From Daphnia pulex (lineage: Eukaryota; Arthropoda; Branchiopoda; Diplostraca; Daphniidae): DNA of 64,000 nucleotides. The stretch is from positions 1,200,501 through 1,264,500 of the forward strand of contig NC_060028.1 of the NCBI RefSeq assembly GCF_021134715.1. The letters are read 5' to 3'. A program made the position numbers and the translations under genes. The stretch's first letter is position 1. The number at the start of each line of letters is the position of its first letter. Positions 46,965 through 57,584 of this stretch are shown piece after piece. Under the pieces are notes generated by a model. The model did no database searches, was not told where the DNA came from, and saw only the letters and a program-made list of their open reading frames with translations.

Positions 46965-47511
46965 ACAATACAATACACAATCAACCAATTTTCGTAAATG
47001 AGACATTCAAATATTAATTTTACAAATAATTACACAACTACATTACATATAGTATTCAGCCAATTCAGGCAATATTGGCAACATTTAATAAAATAATGTC
47101 ACGGCAGAGCCATTAATGGCTCTGGTCACGATCTCACGGACCCGCAAAACGGCAGTAGTGGTTCTATTATTACAAACATATCGAAAATAACAAAATACCG
47201 TTTTGATTTATCGTAAGCTCCCTTACAAGGTGGATATGGATGGATGGATTGGATATGGCTCAATTAATTGCCAAGCAAAAAGTAACCACAGCAACGGAGG
47301 TTTACAGCTCAATTGACATTGGCCGCATTATACGAAATTTGTTTAAATATTTATTTTCTGCGTTTTCTTTATCAATCGCATTCTCGAGCAATGCTGAATA
47401 GCTAGAAAAGGTTCAGACTTTCATGTCACCGGAAATCGCATTATTGTTCGAATCAATGGGAGGGAGTTCATTCTTAATGATATAAACGGGTCGATTAAGA
47501 TTATTGATAGT
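46965..47511. other. Flank of RNase P repeat A and tRNA-block 5' part
   Basis: 46965-47095 is the inverse of about 51400-51530. 47270-47460 resembles 49340-49505 and, inverted, 60780-60930. No protein gene. Confidence 0.6.
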
Positions 47512-47610
47512 TCGTAGATAGCTCAGAGGCCTAGAGCGGTGGGATAAGTTGGGCTGTGATATAAACGGCCCTGCTCCCACAGGACGCAGGTTCGAATCCT
47601 GCTCTACGGA
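47512..47610 (+). tRNA. Intron-containing tRNA-like gene, copy 1
   Basis: 99 nt. Acceptor stem TCGTAGA/TCTACGG (first pair U-G). D-arm GCTC/GAGC with boxA-like TAGCTCAGAGGCCTAGAG. Anticodon stem GTGGG/CCCAC. Five-base variable region. T-arm GCAGG-TTCGAAT-CCTGC as box B. The anticodon loop holds an insert of about 25 nt with its own hairpin (GGGC/GCCC), placed like a tRNA intron. By position the anticodon would be AAG, but a Leu tRNA should have a long variable arm, so isotype is open. Confidence 0.7.
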
Positions 47611-47937
47611 TTTTGAATTTGAACTTATTCTAGTTTATTTTTTTACCTTTTTTATGCAAATTCCATTTCCTTATTCATTATAATTAATTAAATGTGCATT
47701 TTAATTGTCATCGAATCGACTTAAAAAATTTTAAAACAAATAAGTCCAGATGCTGGGAGAACTGCACATTTGCATATAATCTTTAACTGATGTCTGCCCC
47801 ACAAATTATTGATAATCAAGTGAACGAACGAAACAACTAACGCGAAACATTTATGTTATTTTTAAATCGAATTTTATTGAATATGCCGTATCACAGCAGT
47901 GAAGAGAAATGAGTTGAAAAAGATTTCGATGTTCAAA

Positions 47938-48657
47938 TTAGATTTTGATGGTACGCCGAACGAATAGAAGATCTTCGATGGCTGATTCGCGAATCCTATT
48001 TGCACGATCCTTCTTATTCTTCCGTCGATTTCGGTTTTTTCTCCAGTTTTTCGATGATCCAACGAATTGATCGACTTCCATTGGGGTCACTTTCGTCATC
48101 TCAACCTTTCCGCAATGAAGAGAAGAAGAAGAACATCGTCTTTTGATGTGTAGCATTTTCCTTGTGGGATGATTTGGCGTAATCGGGTTTATATCCTGCA
48201 TTTCGACATCGAACTGTCCGCAGTATGCTGGGCGAATAGTAACCAAAGCGGGCCAGTAGGGCAATTTCATCGTACTGGGTGCTGCTGGGAATCCAGTTCT
48301 GATGGGCGGTTGGAACATCATTGGCTTTGGCTTGAAGATATCGACGAAATAAGCATCAGGATCGGATAGACGGGCCCGTTTGTTCGGACGACTAAGCGGA
48401 TCAAGTTTGGCTAATAGGATTGGACAGCCATCGTCGCGCTTCCGCTTAACTGCTCTAACGTCCAGCTCCATCTGTTGATTTTCTTCGGGTAAAGGAATAA
48501 TAACTGCTTCATTCGGAAAGATGTTTTGCTTGAGAAGAGATTCCAGTATCGGCTGATGGTAACCGGTTGTCGCCTCCCGGATGGGAATTTGCTGGTTAAA
48601 GTATTCGCCGAAATTGTTTGAAATCCGTTCGGAAACGTTAAAAAACGAGAAATTCAT
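47938..48657 (-). CDS. Hypothetical basic protein with nuclear signals, 239 aa
   Basis: Single-exon frame that starts MNFSFFNVSERISNNFGEY about 105 bp after a TATA box (minus TATAAA at 48761-48766). Basic clusters VKRKRDD and NKRARL look like nuclear localisation signals. The C-terminal part is very basic (NWRKNRNRRKNKKDRANR) and ends LLFVRRTIKI. Between them is a Pro-rich stretch (KPKPMMFQPP). No signal peptide, membrane segment or known domain is visible. Length, promoter and composition make it likely a real gene. It lies between two tRNA-like genes. Function unknown. Confidence 0.6.
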   Translation of the reverse strand: MNFSFFNVSERISNNFGEYFNQQIPIREATTGYHQPILESLLKQNIFPNEAVIIPLPEENQQMELDVRAVKRKRDDGCPILLAKLDPLSRPNKRARLSDPDAYFVDIFKPKPMMFQPPIRTGFPAAPSTMKLPYWPALVTIRPAYCGQFDVEMQDINPITPNHPTRKMLHIKRRCSSSSLHCGKVEMTKVTPMEVDQFVGSSKNWRKNRNRRKNKKDRANRIRESAIEDLLFVRRTIKI

Positions 48658-48760
48658 TTTTCAAATGTATAATGAGAGCTTTTGAGAGAATAATCAACTC
48701 GTTTGGACTTGATTGATATTGAACGAGTTTGATGGTGCGGGTATACGTGCGGACGGATGC

Positions 48761-48766
48761 TTTATA
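48761..48766 (-). promoter_or_regulatory. TATA box of 239-aa gene
   Basis: Minus strand TATAAA, about 105 bp before the ATG. Confidence 0.5.
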
Positions 48767-48769
48767 TCA

Positions 48770-49583
48770 GCAGTTGCCGCAGAAACAGCGTACGCAACCG
48801 TATCCTCACTTGATCTTTTGATTGAGAAATATATTTCTCATTGGGAAAAACAATTGAGATGAATATATTAATGAATTTCAAATTATTTGAAATGTTGTTC
48901 AAAAATGTTTGATTGATTTTGAAATGGAGTCTATTATTTAATTGAACTATGAAATCAGAAATATTCCGTAATCGTTCGATATTACGTGATCGCTGCGCGC
49001 CGCTGTGTCATAGTGGACATAATCGGAAGTAATCAATTCCGGTATTTTTAGTTTGGCATATAATTTTGATTTAACTTGCGATCGATTTGAACTTAATTTG
49101 AACTTAACGATATAAAACTTCAGAGACCTTTGTTTGTCAACGGGTAGGCTATTTTTTTTTTAAAAAAAGGTAGTGTCAGATATATTTTTTAATGCAAATG
49201 CGATCAGCCAAACTTAATTTTGCTAACTGCATTTGAACTTCAATATATTAGTGTCTATCGATCACGATTTATCTTGCGTCTCCTTAATCTTTTTCATCTA
49301 TTTGTATTTGGCGGTATTTGGTTGCGAGGTACAGACTTAAGAATATATAAAAGTAACCATAGCAACAGAGGTTTATAGCTCAATTGACTGGGACATTGTA
49401 CGAAATTTGTTTGATATTTATTTTCTGCGTTTTCTTATCAATCGCAAATGAAAAGGTTCCTTACAACATACCACCGGAAATCGCATTATTGTTCGAATCA
49501 ATAAGAGGAGTCTCGCGAGGAGTTTTTTAATCGGCTATACTATTAATTTTAAACCGATTAAGTCAGATGCAAAATAACATAGT
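48770..49583. other. Spacer; part of inverted duplicated tRNA block
   Basis: 49080-49505 resembles the inverse of 60780-61140, including a shared ATATAAAACTTCAGA-type stretch next to the end of the synthetase gene. No gene of its own. Confidence 0.55.
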
Positions 49584-49682
49584 TCGTAGATAGCTCAGAG
49601 GCCTAGAGCGGTGGGATAAGTTGGGCTGTGATATAAACGGCCCTGCTCCCACAGGGCGCAGGTTCGAATCCTGCTCTACGGA
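49584..49682 (+). tRNA. Intron-containing tRNA-like gene, copy 2
   Basis: Same 99-nt structure as copy 1; differs by G for A before the T-stem. Acceptor stem TCGTAGA/TCTACGG. Insert hairpin identical to copy 1. Confidence 0.7.
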
Positions 49683-50275
49683 CTTTAGATTTGAATTTAT
49701 TCAAATCTTTTTTTTTTCTTTTTTCATCCAAATTCCATTTCCTCATTCATTCGTATTTTTAGTTCGGCATTATTTTGATTTAACTTGCGATTGAATCGAT
49801 TTGGCATAGAATCAATAAACCATTATTTTTAGAACACGAAAGTTATATAGTCCACTATTTTCCACATGGACAAGTTGTTGAAAGGAATTGGAGAGGAGTG
49901 AAAGCGTTTTAGCAAGGCGCATGCCCAACTGAGTGTAGTTGTTAATAGATATTCGTGTAAGATGTTTCAGATTCTATACAGACTTGACGCATTTGCGCAA
50001 CACAAATCATTAACAATTTAAGTGAAGCATCGAGACAGTCCACACATCTCGTCTCACCTGGTCCATAATTTAAGAATTCTTATGAGCAGCTCAACTCCAG
50101 GTATAAAATTTAACGTTACCAAAACTTTTGTAGTTTTCATTCATATCTGTATGACACTATTCATCCCAAAAATATTATTCTCACATTTATCTTTATAGGA
50201 ATTAATTACTGGCTCATGACTGTGCCTCAATTCATCCATCCGAAAACCATATTCGCTGAATTCAATTAAATAAAG
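49683..50275. other. Upstream region of second receptor
   Basis: No gene seen. A T-run directly follows the tRNA-like gene (near 49710), a possible Pol III terminator. Confidence 0.5.
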
Positions 50276-51328
50276 ATGAACAACACTATTCAAGATAATA
50301 GAGACTTTTTCAATCCCAGTTTCAACATCAACACATTTCTAGTGACCACGAAACTCTTTTGTTGTTCACTGGGAATTCCCCTCAACCTACGAATCGTCAA
50401 AACCATTATTCGTCTCCTCCGTCTCGGCTACAAATCCCGGCACATTTTCCTATTAAGCGTCTTCGTTTCCTATTTGCTCACGTTCGTTCATCCGCTCGTC
50501 GAACTGACCTACTGCGCAATTCTGCCGCTGGAATGTTGGGAATTTGTTTGCGTCGTGTTGGTCGTCATTAGCGGCTTGCCTCACGCTCTTTTACTGCTCA
50601 ACATGTGTCTAGCTCTGACTGACAGATTTCTAGCCATCAAATTCCCTTTGATGCACCAGAACAAGATGACGTCACGTTTTGCCAAATCCACCATTATCGT
50701 CTGCAACATTTCCCTTGTATTCCATCTCAAATTTGTCTACATCATGGGACTTGCTCCCCTCCGCTGCGAGATTTGGCTAGTTCACATAACGGTGGTCGAG
50801 CTGACTATTCTCATATTGTTCGTATCTTACATAATCTTGAGTGTTGTCGTTTACCGACAAACGGAGAGTCGATTGAATGAATCTCAGACGAATGGCGACG
50901 GAACCAGCGAAACTTCCAGGACACCTGGAGGAGCATTTGATCAGGAAATGGTTGTTATTGCTGGTGGGATTGTAACTGAATCGAGGCAACTTACCACGTA
51001 CGGAAGTGAATTCCTGGACGCTCGTCCCTTACGTAATCGTTCCGCTAATATTGTTAGACCAGCAGAGCCTGTTCCAGTCGATAGAGATTTAGAAGCCTCT
51101 CGTTCACTAGTCATGGGGGTGATCCCACTTGTCCTCACAGTTTGCCCACTTTTGATTTTGTTGTTGGCATTTTTGTTTTGCCAACTGATCGGTCAATTTG
51201 ACTGCAGTATTTTCACTTGGTTGGTGACCTATTTCAAAGAACTGAGTTTAATTCAGGCTGTTTATAATCCGTTGATATTTCTGTGGAAGAATGAAGAGCT
51301 AAGAAAGGCACTGTTGGCAATTAATTGA
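50276..51328 (+). CDS. Rhodopsin-like 7TM receptor paralogue, orphan
   Basis: Single-exon, 350 aa, clear paralogue of the receptor at 39229. Shared marks: MNNT start, GIPLN in TM1, LRCEIWLVH with the extracellular Cys, EASRSLVMGV before TM6, GQFDCSIF, and HAVYNP replaced by QAVYNPLIFL in TM7. DRY is changed to DRF (LTDRFLAIK). TM1 carries charged residues (LNLRIVKTII) where the paralogue has LLIAVTII, which may weaken that segment. The third loop is shorter. Open frame is intact, so it may be functional. Ligand unknown. Confidence 0.85.
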   Translation: MNNTIQDNRDFFNPSFNINTFLVTTKLFCCSLGIPLNLRIVKTIIRLLRLGYKSRHIFLLSVFVSYLLTFVHPLVELTYCAILPLECWEFVCVVLVVISGLPHALLLLNMCLALTDRFLAIKFPLMHQNKMTSRFAKSTIIVCNISLVFHLKFVYIMGLAPLRCEIWLVHITVVELTILILFVSYIILSVVVYRQTESRLNESQTNGDGTSETSRTPGGAFDQEMVVIAGGIVTESRQLTTYGSEFLDARPLRNRSANIVRPAEPVPVDRDLEASRSLVMGVIPLVLTVCPLLILLLAFLFCQLIGQFDCSIFTWLVTYFKELSLIQAVYNPLIFLWKNEELRKALLAIN

Positions 51329-51650
51329 GCCGTATGGGAACTTTCGATAAATCAAAAACGGTATTTTGTGATTTGAAAATATTTTGTCGTCTGTAAATAA
51401 TAATAGAAGCACTTCTGCGGTTGTTGCCAATATTGCCTGAATACTATATTTTGTTTCGTAATTATTTGTAAAATTAATATTTGAATGTCTCATTTACGAA
51501 AAATGGTTGATTGTGTATTGTATTGTGTTGTGTTTATATTTTATAAATTTATTTGCCATTTTATCGCTTCGGTTTAATTCAATTTGGCAACTAAACAGCA
51601 ACACTTGACGAATTAGCCCGCGGCTCCCGTTCCCCTTAATACCCATAGTG

Positions 51651-53030
51651 CATAAAAGCCGGTTACATCTCTTTCTGACTTTCCTTCTCACTCGTCTTGT
51701 CGTGTCGAATTGACAAACTGAGATGATTTTTGAAGAAGAGATTTATCAGCATGTCGATTTTTCAAGGTAAGTTTTATTTCCTTGTTTTATTATCGAAATG
51801 TCTGTGTTTTGGTGTTTTTTTATTTAGTTGGATATGATTTGCGTGTTCAACTGTGTTTTCTGTTTTGCAATGGTTTTCTGCAGCTGGGATGTTTCTGTGA
51901 TTGAATAATAGCCTAGACTGACTTACATTTGTGATTTCATACTATAACTACTGTTTACATGTGTTGTGTGATATATTGTTTTTCCTTTGGAAGTTCTAAT
52001 TTGAAGTTCAACTCTGCTTTTCTTGTAGGTTTTTTCATGGGTATAGTCGATGGCTGATGTGCTGGCCACATGGTCTGATTCATTGATTATGGTCGACAAG
52101 TTTGAGGATTGTGAAATGAATAATGTAAGTGTGATTGTCATTGTTTATTTATGTTTCTGATGTGATTATTACCACAGACCTGTACTGATAGTTTCGAGGA
52201 TAGTTTATTTTACTATGATTTTTAAAGATTAGGGTATTCTTTATATTTGTCTGAAATTTTCTAACTTTGCTTCATTATTCCATTTCAGGATGCTTTCTTG
52301 ATATTGCAGCCACATGGTGTATGGTAAGTTCTTCTAGCAGGTATTCATTGGTTATCATCATTCATAAGCTGATGTGCATTCAAATATCATTTGTGGGTCC
52401 CCTGTGATGAGTTGGGCTCTCCCCGTCTTGGCTTACGGTAATCCTGCATTTGGGGGTCACACACGGAGTACTTGCATTGCTCACTCAGACCCTCGGGAAG
52501 GTCTGAGACGAGGCTTTTCTTCTCATTGTCGGAGAGTGATGCTCTAGCCGGGCAGCCTTTTCGCAAAGGCGCGGGGGAATAGAAAGAATATCGATTGGAG
52601 TGTCGTTAGTCCCATGATGTCCATTTGGATTAGGCGAAGACCTCCATTTCGATTGGAACTGCTTCTGTAGCTTGCTTTTTGAGTATAATTTGCGGGTTGT
52701 GGTTTGCCCTTTTACGGGCTGACTGCAAAACTCAATTCAGACTAATCTGCCGAAAGCCAATTGACAGTTGTTGCTCTGTTTCTGAGGGGTTGCTATATTC
52801 AGTTTTTCATTCATTAGCTATCTTATGAACAATTATACAATTTTAAATTCTCATCTATTTGCAGATGTCGACCCCTGATCTTCGTATGTGATCCAACCTC
52901 CGATTTAAGGTATCAGTTCAACAGCAGTATTTCTCTTCATCCATTGAGCTTCCTGTCCACCTATTTGCGTCTAAGATTTTTGTCCGAAACAATTCTCCTG
53001 GAATTATTTTGGTAAGTCTAGTGGGACTTT
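51651..53030 (+). other. RNase P RNA host gene, copy B (spliced)
   Basis: CATAAAAG box at 51651-51658. Exon 1 ends at 51766 (donor GTAAGT). Exons 52029-52124 and 52289 to about 52323 follow, and exon 4 starts at 52865. Exon 2-3 would allow a short frame MADVLATWSDSLIMVDKFEDC and onward, partly shared with copy C (MVDKVEEC) but not copy A. Coding is therefore uncertain. Confidence 0.6.
52428..52760 (+). ncRNA. RPR: RNase P RNA (nuclear), copy B
   Basis: About 333 nt with the same CR-I (GGGAAGGTCTGAGACGAGG) and CR-V (AATTCAGACTAATCTGCC) blocks and P4 pairing as copies A and C. P1 reads TTGGCTTACGG against CCGAAAGCCAA, with one T in the internal loop where the others have A. An extra TTC sits in the loop after CR-I. 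It lies between host exons 3 and 4. Confidence 0.85.
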
Positions 53031-53493
53031 TATCATATATGGATTTCCACCGTAAGATTGTTGTGGGTTGTGGTTTTCCTTTTTAATCTTATCGCCTGAC
53101 TATAATTTCCTTGCATTCGCTAAACTGTGATGGTACCTTGCCAAATGGACAGGATGTGTTGGGAAGTCACTCTGGCCTTTCGATAACTCACATATACATA
53201 TAGAATCCCATCACTCTAGCTATGTGCCCACATGCTGACCATCTGTGTACTTTAGATTTTGTTGACCATATGTTATTGAATCTCTTCTACACCACCAGTA
53301 ACAACCCCAGTCTGTCTGTCTGACATTAATTTCTTCCTGTTGTTTTCTTTCTTTCCAGGTTCTCCGTGCGTATTGTTCGCGCGAGCGTGAGTCTGCAGAA
53401 GAAGAAGTAAAAGCCCGGCTTTCAACTCTTCCAACAAGAGTCAGAGGAGAGAAAAAAGCTTGAAACAGCCAAGAGCAAACAAGATCATCCAAC

Positions 53494-55376
53494 ATGCCGA
53501 AATCGGTGAGTTTGTGTACAGTGACGTAAGATGCTGCCAATTTTAGCACAACTGGCCATGTGACGTTGTAAGCCTCTTTTTTCTTGAGTTACCTCGTGAC
53601 TCTTCAGCCAAGAAATAAAAACGAGTGGGTGGGTGGGGGTTGCAATTGTTGCCTATATTTTATGGGAAATGTCTTGCGTGGTTTAAACCCACGGTCGTCT
53701 CTTCCTGTATCATTCAATCGGGGATCGGGCATACATTTCATTCTGGATTTTCTGATAAAATTGTGTGTGTGGGGTGATGCGATTACGCAGGGCAGAAATT
53801 TCTTTCCAGCGCGTCACCACCAACACCGGAGACGAGAGATGACTTGTTCAATTGGGGAAACCGCGGTCTACGAACGGTTTTCCCGTACCAAGGGGTAGGG
53901 CACCCACTCACGGACGGACCGGGGACTATACACCGGCTCGCCAGTCTACTAACTGCAGTCATTAGATATTGGTGTGGCACCTGTCGGGGTCCCGTCTTCT
54001 TTCCCCTTTTTTTATTTCTGGTTCTTTCACACCGACCGATACGCGTCTGTGCTGCTATTGACTATAGCAATTTTCCCTGTTAGTGTCTACCGGAGTGAGT
54101 GTGTCTGTGTGTGTGATTTCGTTTGCTGCATCGTACGGTTGTTTGCAGAGAGGGCGTCTAGATATATTTTTTCGGTGTCGGCGTGTGGGATCTCTTGTCA
54201 AATTCACCATGAGCGACAAGAAGAAGGTATATATATATAAAATCGTTGAATGAAAGAAGAAGAATGTCTATTGGGTTTTCTCTTTTCTCTTTCCTTTCCT
54301 GTGTGTGTGTGTTTGTGTCTGGGTGGGTTTACCATGCCATTCCATAACGGACTGGCGCCGCCGATAAGAAACACAAGTCAGACAGCCGAGACTTGACTCT
54401 GAATGACTGTTTTGGCTTTCTTTCTTTTTCTTTGATGGTTGTCAGATTGTGAAAGAGGAAAAGAGATTAAGAGCCCTAGTGTTTTTCGTACAATGGGTTG
54501 GAAGAGAAATAAGGGCATCCGAACCAATTGGTTCGCAGATCACGTTCAAGAGACACGAATGAATGGTTGAAGCATCTTTGTCGTTAATGCCAACTCACAG
54601 ATCTTCTTTTTCTTTCTTTTTGTTGTCTTTAAATGAATGTAGGTCAATGTTCGGGTGACGACGATGGACGCCGAGCTGGAATTTGCCATCCAGCCGACGA
54701 CAACGGGCAAACAGCTGTTTGACCAAGTTGTCAAGACAATCGGTCTCCGCGAAATCTGGTTCTTTGGACTCCAGTATACCGACAGCAAGAGTTATTCTAC
54801 ATGGCTGAAGCTCAACAAGAAGGTACATTGTCATTATCGGTCCTTGGTTCCTTTTTTTTCTCTCATTGGAATACTTTTGCATTTATAATTGAGGGACTAT
54901 TTCAAAGTTTAAATAATTCAAACGGAATATTCTCTTTTTTTTCTCCCACCCGATACTTCGTTTTGATTGAATTGTTTCAAGCCCAACGATTATGTCAAGG
55001 ATATATTCAGGTTTATTTTGGGCAGAGGTTACTGCCAAGATCAGGTACAGTTAATCGTATCAAAAAGGCAATACGCTGCTGCTGTATTAGTCTCTCGTGT
55101 AGCATACGATAGTGACCCTAGATAGATAAGCGAAATATGTAGTGCAGCTCTTGTAGGCTCACCGTCTTCTCTTATCCATTTTTACAAGCCTTTAGATCCG
55201 CTTGATGTCGACACTGTTGGGAAAGTAAAAAAAGGACGTGAAATGAAAATAAATAGGTCGCAGGATGTTTTGTTGCCGCAATGCTCTTGTGTGTGTGCCG
55301 TGTGTGTGTGTGTGTGAAATGTTTGATACTAACTACTTTTACTATCTTGACGTATCTTCCCCTGCCCCCTTTCCAT

Positions 55377-55419
<43 letters not shown>

Positions 55420-57244
55420 CACCCTCAGGTGCTGAATCAAGATGTCAAGAAGGAGAGTCCGCTGCAGTTCAAATTCAGGGCCAAGTTCTACCCGGAAGAT
55501 GTGGCTGAGGAATTGATTCAAGACATTACGGTGCGGCTCTTTTACCTGCAGGTCAAGAATGCCATCTTGACGGACGACATTTATTGCCCGCCCGAGACGT
55601 CGGTCCTACTCGCCTCGTATGCCGTCCAGGCCAAATACGGCGATCACGATAAGGAACTACACTCTTCCGGTTACCTGGCCAACGACCGCCTTCTTCCGCA
55701 ACGGTACTGTACTGTAGTAATTGCAACCCGAACGAAACCGACGCATTCAAATGTCATCCAATTTCTTTATTTATTTTTCTCCCCCATCCTCTCTCTCCTT
55801 GTTTGTTTCCTTTCTTTGTGTGTTCTCATTTCTATATCTTTTTTTGTTATTCCATTTCAGAGTCATGGATCAGCACAATCTGACGCGGGAGCAGTGGGAG
55901 GAGCGCATCTCCACCTGGCATGCGGAACACGGAGGAATGCTCAGGTAGGAAACCCGACAAGAGAACGAGTGAAAGACACACAGAAAACCGCATACGTGTG
56001 GTCAGTCGAGCTGATCTCATGGACCGATTCGCTCGGTCGCAGACCGTTAACTCTCTCGACTTTTTTTCTTTTTTTACCGAAAAAACTTGAAATGACGTTA
56101 AATTTTTTCTTCTTTTTTTTTGGGAAATGATTGTACAGGGAGGATGCCATGATGGAATATCTGAAAGTGGCTCAAGATCTGGAAATGTACGGTGTCAATT
56201 ATTTCGAGATCAAGAACAAGAAGGGCACTCAGCTCTGGCTCGGCGTTGACGCTCTCGGACTCAACATCTACGAAAAAGATGACAAGTAATAGAAATCTAT
56301 AAATTTCGTGTCGAGAATGAAATGATTAATGGAATTCCTTTTGCTATCGTAGATTGACTCCGAAGATTGGGTTCCCATGGTCAGAAATCCGCAACATTTC
56401 TTTCAACGATCGTAAATTTGTGATCAAACCAATCGACAAGAAAGCTCCGGATTTCGTCTTTTTCGCGCCTCGCTTGCGCATCAACAAGCGAATCATGGCC
56501 CTGTGCATGGGTAACCACGAGCTATACATGCGCCGACGCAAGCCGGACACGATTGAAGTGCAGCAGATGATGGCCCAGGCCCAGGAGGAGCGCCGATCGA
56601 AGATGAAGGAGCGCGAGAAGTTGCAGCGAGAGATTCAGGCTCGTGAAATTGCGGAGCGCAAGCAGCAAGAATACGATGACCGGCTCAAGTCGATGCAGGA
56701 AGAGATGGAGCGCCGGCAGCGCGAGCTGCTGGAAGCCCAGGAGACGATCCGTCGCCTCGAGGAGCTACTCCGTCAATTGCTAAAGGCCAAGGAAGAGCTT
56801 GAAGTGTCGCAGAAGGAGCTGCACAACATGATGAAGCGGCTGGAGGAGGCCAAGGAGATGGAAATGGCCGAGAAAATCAAGCTGGAGGAAGAGATCCGCG
56901 CCAAACAGGTCGAGGTCCAGCGCATCGCCGAGGAGGTTCAACGCAAGGACGACGAGACTCGTCGTCTCCAGGAAGAAGTGGAAGAGGCTCGAAGGAGGCA
57001 AGAAGAGGCTGCAGCGGCCCTTATTGCCGCCACGACTACCCCACAGCATCAACACGTCAACGAAGGCGATCACGTAAGGACCAAAAATTTGATTAAACAT
57101 TTTTTGCTTGTCATGGCTTTCCCCTATCGAGATAAGATTGCACAATTATTTGTTTTAGAAACTTATTTTTTTTTATTTCGTTATCATTTTATTTACAAGA
57201 CGAAGGGGAGGATGAGGATGAAGATACACCCAACGGTGACATAA
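53494..57244 (+). pseudogene. Moesin copy 2, frameshifted by splice-site change
   Basis: All moesin exons are present: 53494-53505 or 54209-54226, then 54643-54822, candidate cassette 54982-55044, 55429-55703, 55861-55944, 56139-56285 and 56353-57073. Then the acceptor of the next exon, CAG/GAC in copy 1, reads CAAGAC (G to A at 57198). Using the new AG shifts the frame and stops at 57244. The product would keep FERM and coiled coil but lose the C-ERMAD and the regulatory Thr. Several coiled-coil replacements (for example [15 protein letters not shown]) also differ. It could be a pseudogene or make a truncated, constitutively open ERM protein. Confidence 0.8.
55389..55418 (+). repeat. (CTG)n microsatellite, expanded in moesin copy 2
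   Basis: About ten CTG units lie directly before the acceptor of the 55429 exon. Copy 1 has about three to four at the same place. Confidence 0.9.
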
Positions 57245-57584
57245 GCGCGGGCAATGATTTGATATCGGAGAGCGACATCAACTCGATCCGCGATCCAGTT
57301 GAAGACCGCCTCACTTTGGCCGAGAAGAACGAACGTCTCCAGAATCAATTGAAGGTTCGTTTGCTTCATGTCTTTTGAAAAATGGTTTGAAATTAACTAA
57401 TTTGATTTTGATTGGCAGATGTTGAAGAAGGATTTGGCCGGCACCAAGGACGAGACCAAAGAGACGGCCATGGATAGGTTGCATAAAGAGAACGTCAAGC
57501 AGGGTCGCGACAAGTACAAGACGCTACGGGAGATCCGCAAAGGCAACACCAGACGACGTGTCGATCAGTTTGATTTGATTTAAT
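57245..57584 (+). pseudogene. Remnant last exons of moesin copy 2
   Basis: The acidic-linker exon continues to 57353 and the last exon begins at 57420. The last exon still encodes [13 protein letters not shown], but its end reads [10 protein letters not shown] then stop. RRVDQFENM of copy 1 is replaced because the duplication edge cuts the final codons and the RNase P repeat C takes over. Confidence 0.8.

Larger units (their letters stand above)
51400..53105 (+). repeat. RNase P RNA host repeat, copy B
   Basis: Matches, in inverse, 43640-45228 plus 46958-47090 (copy A, split by the THAP element) and, directly, 57575-58917 (copy C). Ends at the moesin duplication edge. Confidence 0.85.
53112..57572. 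repeat. Segmental duplication, moesin unit 2 (inverted)
   Basis: Inverse copy of 23262-27806. It is inserted between RNase P RNA repeats B and C with sharp edges on both sides. Confidence 0.9.

Noticed and set aside
47512..47610. Firm call of tRNA-Leu(AAG)
   Set aside because: Leu tRNAs have a long variable arm; this has five bases there. Only the tRNA fold is claimed.
52428..52760. RNase MRP RNA, SRP RNA or U3 as identity of the structured RNA
   Set aside because: The CR-I and CR-V blocks with their spacing and the P4 pairing fit nuclear RNase P RNA better than U3 or SRP RNA; MRP RNA shares CR-I/CR-V features, so a model search should still confirm.
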